NCBI GenBank assembly: GCA_948607205.1
Contig: CAPERS010000001.1
Coordinates: forward strand, 1 to 64,000
Origin: an uncultured Eubacteriales bacterium
GTDB lineage: Bacteria; Bacillota; Clostridia; Christensenellales; UBA1242
Direction of reading: 5' to 3'
Length of the DNA stretch: 64,000 nucleotides
Below the pieces are notes generated by a model, which was not told where the DNA came from, made no database searches, and saw nothing but the letters and a program-made list of their open reading frames with translations. Positions 61,251 to 64,000 of the stretch are shown here, one piece after another; within the stretch, counting starts at the first letter, position 1; each line of letters opens with the position of its first letter. The position numbers and the translations under genes were made by a program.

Positions 61251-61841
61251 TTAGTTTATTGAAATATTGTTTTCTTCAAACACGCAGTCCTTGCTGACAA
61301 CTCTATATTTTTCTTTATCTCTCAACGCCTCGCGTTCTTCACGAGTTGTCAGTATAACTTTTTCTGCTCTATCCATATGTAAAATGCCATTTAGGTGATC
61401 ATATTCATGGCAAAAAACAGTCACTTCAAAACCTTCCATGTCCTTAATATGCTTTTTGCCGTCTATGTCTTGATACATGATTGTTATCGAATAAGGTCTT
61501 TTGACAAGCCCAGTGTAAAGTCTTCCCTCTTCATCAATGCAACTCTGGCAAGCTTCCCAAAAGTATGTTTCGCCTTTTGCAGATAAAATTTTAGGATTGA
61601 TAAAAACTTTACCTTCGTTACTAAACCTGTCTTGATCTGTTTTGTTTTCTACTGTGCTTTTGATGTAAATAATTCGCTTTGGAATGCCCAGTTGCACACC
61701 AGCCATTGCATAGACGCGGTTGTCAAGGCAATAGTCTTCCAGAATGTCAATCTCTTCTTGAAGGATATCATCAAAAGAAGTAACAGGCTCTGAAACCTTT
61801 CTTAAAAATTTTTCATTATCTAAAATAGTTATTCTTTCCAT
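61251..61841 (-). CDS. def: Divergent peptide deformylase
   Basis: A 196-aa protein of the deformylase family, which removes formyl groups from nascent proteins. The metal motif CHEYDHLNGIL (HExxH) is intact and SCIDEEG supplies the Cys ligand. The first motif, normally GxGLAAxQ, is YAMAGVQLG, and the second, normally EGCLS, is QSCID, so it belongs to a divergent branch. TTGACA-17-TATAAT-6-ATG at 61841 is a nearly perfect leaderless promoter, whose -35 lies in the end of tlyA; hence 61841 is the start, not the upstream 61862. Confidence 0.85.
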   Translation of the reverse strand: MERITILDNEKFLRKVSEPVTSFDDILQEEIDILEDYCLDNRVYAMAGVQLGIPKRIIYIKSTVENKTDQDRFSNEGKVFINPKILSAKGETYFWEACQSCIDEEGRLYTGLVKRPYSITIMYQDIDGKKHIKDMEGFEVTVFCHEYDHLNGILHMDRAEKVILTTREEREALRDKEKYRVVSKDCVFEENNISIN

Positions 61842-61872
61842 AGGCTTATTATAAATCCTCACTTCGTTTTTG

Positions 61873-62673
61873 TCAAGATAAAGATTGGCCTTTCAGCTTT
61901 TCAAATGCCTCTTCCACCACTTTTGAGATGTCAAAAGGTTTTTTATTGCCATTTATTGCAAACAAATATTCAATATTGCCAGCCTTGCCTTTTATTGAAG
62001 AATAAGTCAAATCGCAAACTTCATAGCCAAGACCGTTGAGATATAAAACAAAGTCCCTGAGCAATGAGATATGCACCTTTTTGTCTTTGATAACACCCTT
62101 AAAGCGTTTTGCAAGTTCCTTTCCGCACTCAAATTGAGGCTTGAAAAGCATATAAATCTCGGCTTTTTGACCAAAAAACTCCTTAATTTTAGGAAAAATA
62201 TGCCTAAGCGAGATAAAAGATATGTCACCAATCACAATTTCAGCGTCGGATATGAGTTTTTTGTCTACTTCACGAAAATCGGTATTTTCAAGGTTGACTA
62301 CATTTGGATTTTGCACCAAACTTTCGTCAAGTTCACCACTTCCAACATCAAGTGAATACACCTTTTTTGCACCGCTAAGCAGTGCGATTTGGCTAAATCC
62401 ACCAGTTGACGCACCAATATCCAGCACAATTTTGTCATAAAAGTCAATTCCAAAGGCATCTTTTGCCTTCAAAAGTTTATACGCACCACGCGAAACAAAG
62501 GCGTCGCCTTCTTTAATTTCAATGTTATCATTTTCGCCAACTTTTGTTGAAACTTTTTGGCAAACTTTGCCATTGACAAAAACTTGCCCGCTTGATATCG
62601 CACTTTGAGCCTTCTCTCTCGATGTAAATTTGTTAGTTTTAACCAAAAAACTGTCAATACGTATTTCTTCCAT
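61873..62673 (-). CDS. tlyA: TlyA-family rRNA 2'-O-methyltransferase
   Basis: A 266-aa protein with an N-terminal S4 domain (IRIDSFLVKTNKFTSREKAQSAISSGQVFVNGK) and a FtsJ-like methyltransferase domain with VLDIGASTGGFSQIAL, EIVIGDISFISLRHI and LFKPQFECGKE. TlyA methylates cytidines in 16S and 23S rRNA. TTGGTT-17-TAAAAT lies 8 nt before ATG 62673 and no Shine-Dalgarno is present, so the leader is at most a few nt. It lies upstream of def on the same strand, and its terminal codons hold the def -35 box. Confidence 0.88.
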   Translation of the reverse strand: MEEIRIDSFLVKTNKFTSREKAQSAISSGQVFVNGKVCQKVSTKVGENDNIEIKEGDAFVSRGAYKLLKAKDAFGIDFYDKIVLDIGASTGGFSQIALLSGAKKVYSLDVGSGELDESLVQNPNVVNLENTDFREVDKKLISDAEIVIGDISFISLRHIFPKIKEFFGQKAEIYMLFKPQFECGKELAKRFKGVIKDKKVHISLLRDFVLYLNGLGYEVCDLTYSSIKGKAGNIEYLFAINGNKKPFDISKVVEEAFEKLKGQSLS

Positions 62674-62697
62674 ATAAAAATATTTTAATCCAAAAAC

Positions 62698-62731
62698 AAA
62701 AAAGAACCAAGCAAAATCGCTCGATTCTTTG
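62698..62731 (-). terminator. Intrinsic terminator of the fakA-like gene
   Basis: On the minus strand AAGAATCGAGC-GATTTT-GCTTGGTTCTT with two G-U pairs, followed by six T. The same T-run region abuts the tlyA promoter. Confidence 0.8.
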
Positions 62732-62782
62732 ATTTTTACATATATTTAATAGTTTTTGCAATTGTTTTTAATTCTAAATTCT

Positions 62783-64000
62783 CTATTCAAGTGAAATGAG
62801 ATAGTAATAAACTGGCTGACCGCCATACGCAGAAGTCACTTCGCAGTCAGGATACTTCTCGGCAAGTTTTTCGCAAAGTGCAGTCGCCTCTTCTTCGCGG
62901 ATATCTTCGCCATAGAAAAGTGTGATGTTCATGGTATCTTCAGTGATAAGTTTTTCAACAAGGCGCTCAGTTGTGTCAGACACAAGTTTGCCTTTTGCAA
63001 GAATTGCCTTATCGTCAAGGCCGATGATTTCACCAACTGCAAGGTCAAAACCGTCAACATGAGTGTCACGAACGGCATAAGTCACAGATGCAGACTTCAC
63101 GCCTTTGATTGCGTCGTTCATTGCCTCAGTGTTCTCTTCAACGCTTCCATCTGGGTTGAAAGCAATGGCGCAAGTGATGCCCTCTGGCACACTCTTTGTG
63201 CCAATCACAATGAGGTTTTTGTTTGTGAGGTCGTTTGCTTGATTAGCAGCAAGGATGATGTTCTTGTTATTTGGGAAAACAAAGACATTTCTTGCAGGCA
63301 CTTTATCAGCAGCGGCTGCAATGTCAGCAGCACTTGGGTTCATTGTCTGTCCACCAACGATAATCTCATCAACGCTAAGGTCTTTGAAGATAGCGCTAAG
63401 TCCGTCGCCCGGAGCAACAGCAATCATGCCAATTTCCTTGGTTTCTTCCATGATATTGGCTTTTTTCTTGAGTTCTCTGTTCTGCTCACGCATGTTTTCA
63501 ATCTTAATATTATAGATTTCACCAAGTTCAAGCGCATAGCCAATGGCTTTGTTTGGCTCGTTGGAGTGAACGTGAACTTTGACAAGATTTAAGTCACCAA
63601 TGCAGATAACAGAATCGCCAATCGCCATAAGTTTCTCACGGAGTTTGTCGATGTCTGCCTCAGTTGTCTTTTTCTTCATGTGGATTATCATATACTCAGT
63701 GCAGTAACCAAATTCGATATCGCCAAGCGCATTGATGTCAGCAATAACGTCATCAACAGATTGAGGTGCTTTTTCGTCTTCGAATTGGAATTCAAAATCT
63801 TCCTCGCCCATGATGAGTTTATAAAATCCAGTGAAAATAACAATAATTCCCCTTCCGCCAGCGTCAACAACGCCCGCTTTTTTGAGAACTGGAAGCATTT
63901 CAGGTGTCTGTTTGAGGATTTCTTCACCAGTGTCAAGAACTCGCTTGAAAAATTCTTCAAAGTTATCGCACTTCTTTGCAACATTGACAGCGTTTTCAGC
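62783..64000 (-). CDS. fakA: FakA/YloV-like DAK2-domain protein (partial)
   Basis: The N-terminus lies beyond the right edge, because the frame upstream of the internal ATG 63898 stays open and continues the DAK2 domain (FKRVLDTGEEILKQTPE before MLPVLKKAGVVDAGGRG). FakA binds ATP and phosphorylates fatty acids delivered by a FakB protein. The C-terminal part is present: EFGYCTEYMIIHMKKK, LVKVHVHSNEPNKAIGYALE, and a second domain with YPDCEVTSAYGGQPVYYYLISLE. This lacks nothing visible to its end at 62783. Its function is probable but not proven, as DAK2 proteins vary. Confidence 0.88.
   Translation of the reverse strand, partial: AENAVNVAKKCDNFEEFFKRVLDTGEEILKQTPEMLPVLKKAGVVDAGGRGIIVIFTGFYKLIMGEEDFEFQFEDEKAPQSVDDVIADINALGDIEFGYCTEYMIIHMKKKTTEADIDKLREKLMAIGDSVICIGDLNLVKVHVHSNEPNKAIGYALELGEIYNIKIENMREQNRELKKKANIMEETKEIGMIAVAPGDGLSAIFKDLSVDEIIVGGQTMNPSAADIAAAADKVPARNVFVFPNNKNIILAANQANDLTNKNLIVIGTKSVPEGITCAIAFNPDGSVEENTEAMNDAIKGVKSASVTYAVRDTHVDGFDLAVGEIIGLDDKAILAKGKLVSDTTERLVEKLITEDTMNITLFYGEDIREEEATALCEKLAEKYPDCEVTSAYGGQPVYYYLISLE

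Noticed and set aside
1..64000. tRNA, rRNA, CRISPR array, transposase or integrase genes
   Set aside because: None seen by eye on either strand. A dedicated tRNA and transposon search would be needed to exclude divergent ones.

Overview
The window is a low-G+C bacterial chromosome segment that looks like an uncultured member of the Bacillota, probably class Clostridia. The evidence is a large SRP RNA with an Alu domain, a T-box leader in front of ileS, SepF, HslUV, a TrmFO relative, ComEC, ComM and DprA, and AGGAGG-type ribosome binding sites. I see no tRNA, rRNA, CRISPR array, transposase or integrase. The genus cannot be named from the sequence alone.

Layout. 1-3.7 kb: a partial gene behind a poly-G promoter, sepF-lspA-rluD, a divergent pair of small Xre-type regulators, and an orphan gene. 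3.8-8.9 kb: the str operon (rpsL, rpsG, an inserted nucleoside-deoxyribosyltransferase-like gene, fusA, then tuf with its own promoter) behind a long structured leader. 9-17.5 kb: DNA metabolism (pcrA-ligA, holA) and comEC. 17.7-21.1 kb: two lipoproteins on the plus strand. 21.2-28.6 kb: a compact phage-derived head module (portal, scaffold, capsid, connectors, propeller-like protein, two holin-like proteins) with no large terminase, tail or integrase gene. 28.8-36.8 kb: an ABC uptake pair, a YkvI-like membrane protein, a cysteine-rich protein, a frameshifted epimerase, pepF, a pseudouridine synthase and two methyltransferases. 36.9-41.7 kb: a LysR regulator, a tandem APH-like kinase protein, and an ABC exporter behind a second poly-G promoter and a cloverleaf leader RNA. 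41.8-46.6 kb: T-box-controlled type-2 ileS, a HEPN/CBS protein and the SRP RNA. 46.6-58 kb: membrane proteins, iscS-iscU, thioredoxin, a TcdA-like E1 enzyme, hslVU, a trmFO relative, topA, dprA and comM. 58-64 kb: an AlkD-like protein, small conserved proteins, a nucleotidyltransferase, tsaC, def, tlyA and a fakA-like gene cut by the right edge.

The most unusual signals are regulatory. Two promoters carry a run of exactly ten G in a 17-nt spacer between good -35 and -10 boxes, the classic arrangement for phase variation by slippage. The second drives an ABC exporter through a leader whose four perfect helices form a cloverleaf beginning at the predicted transcription start. Separately, at least seven genes without a Shine-Dalgarno sequence have their -10 hexamer exactly six bases before the ATG, which implies leaderless mRNAs. 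Housekeeping operons such as str and ileS instead have long structured leaders.
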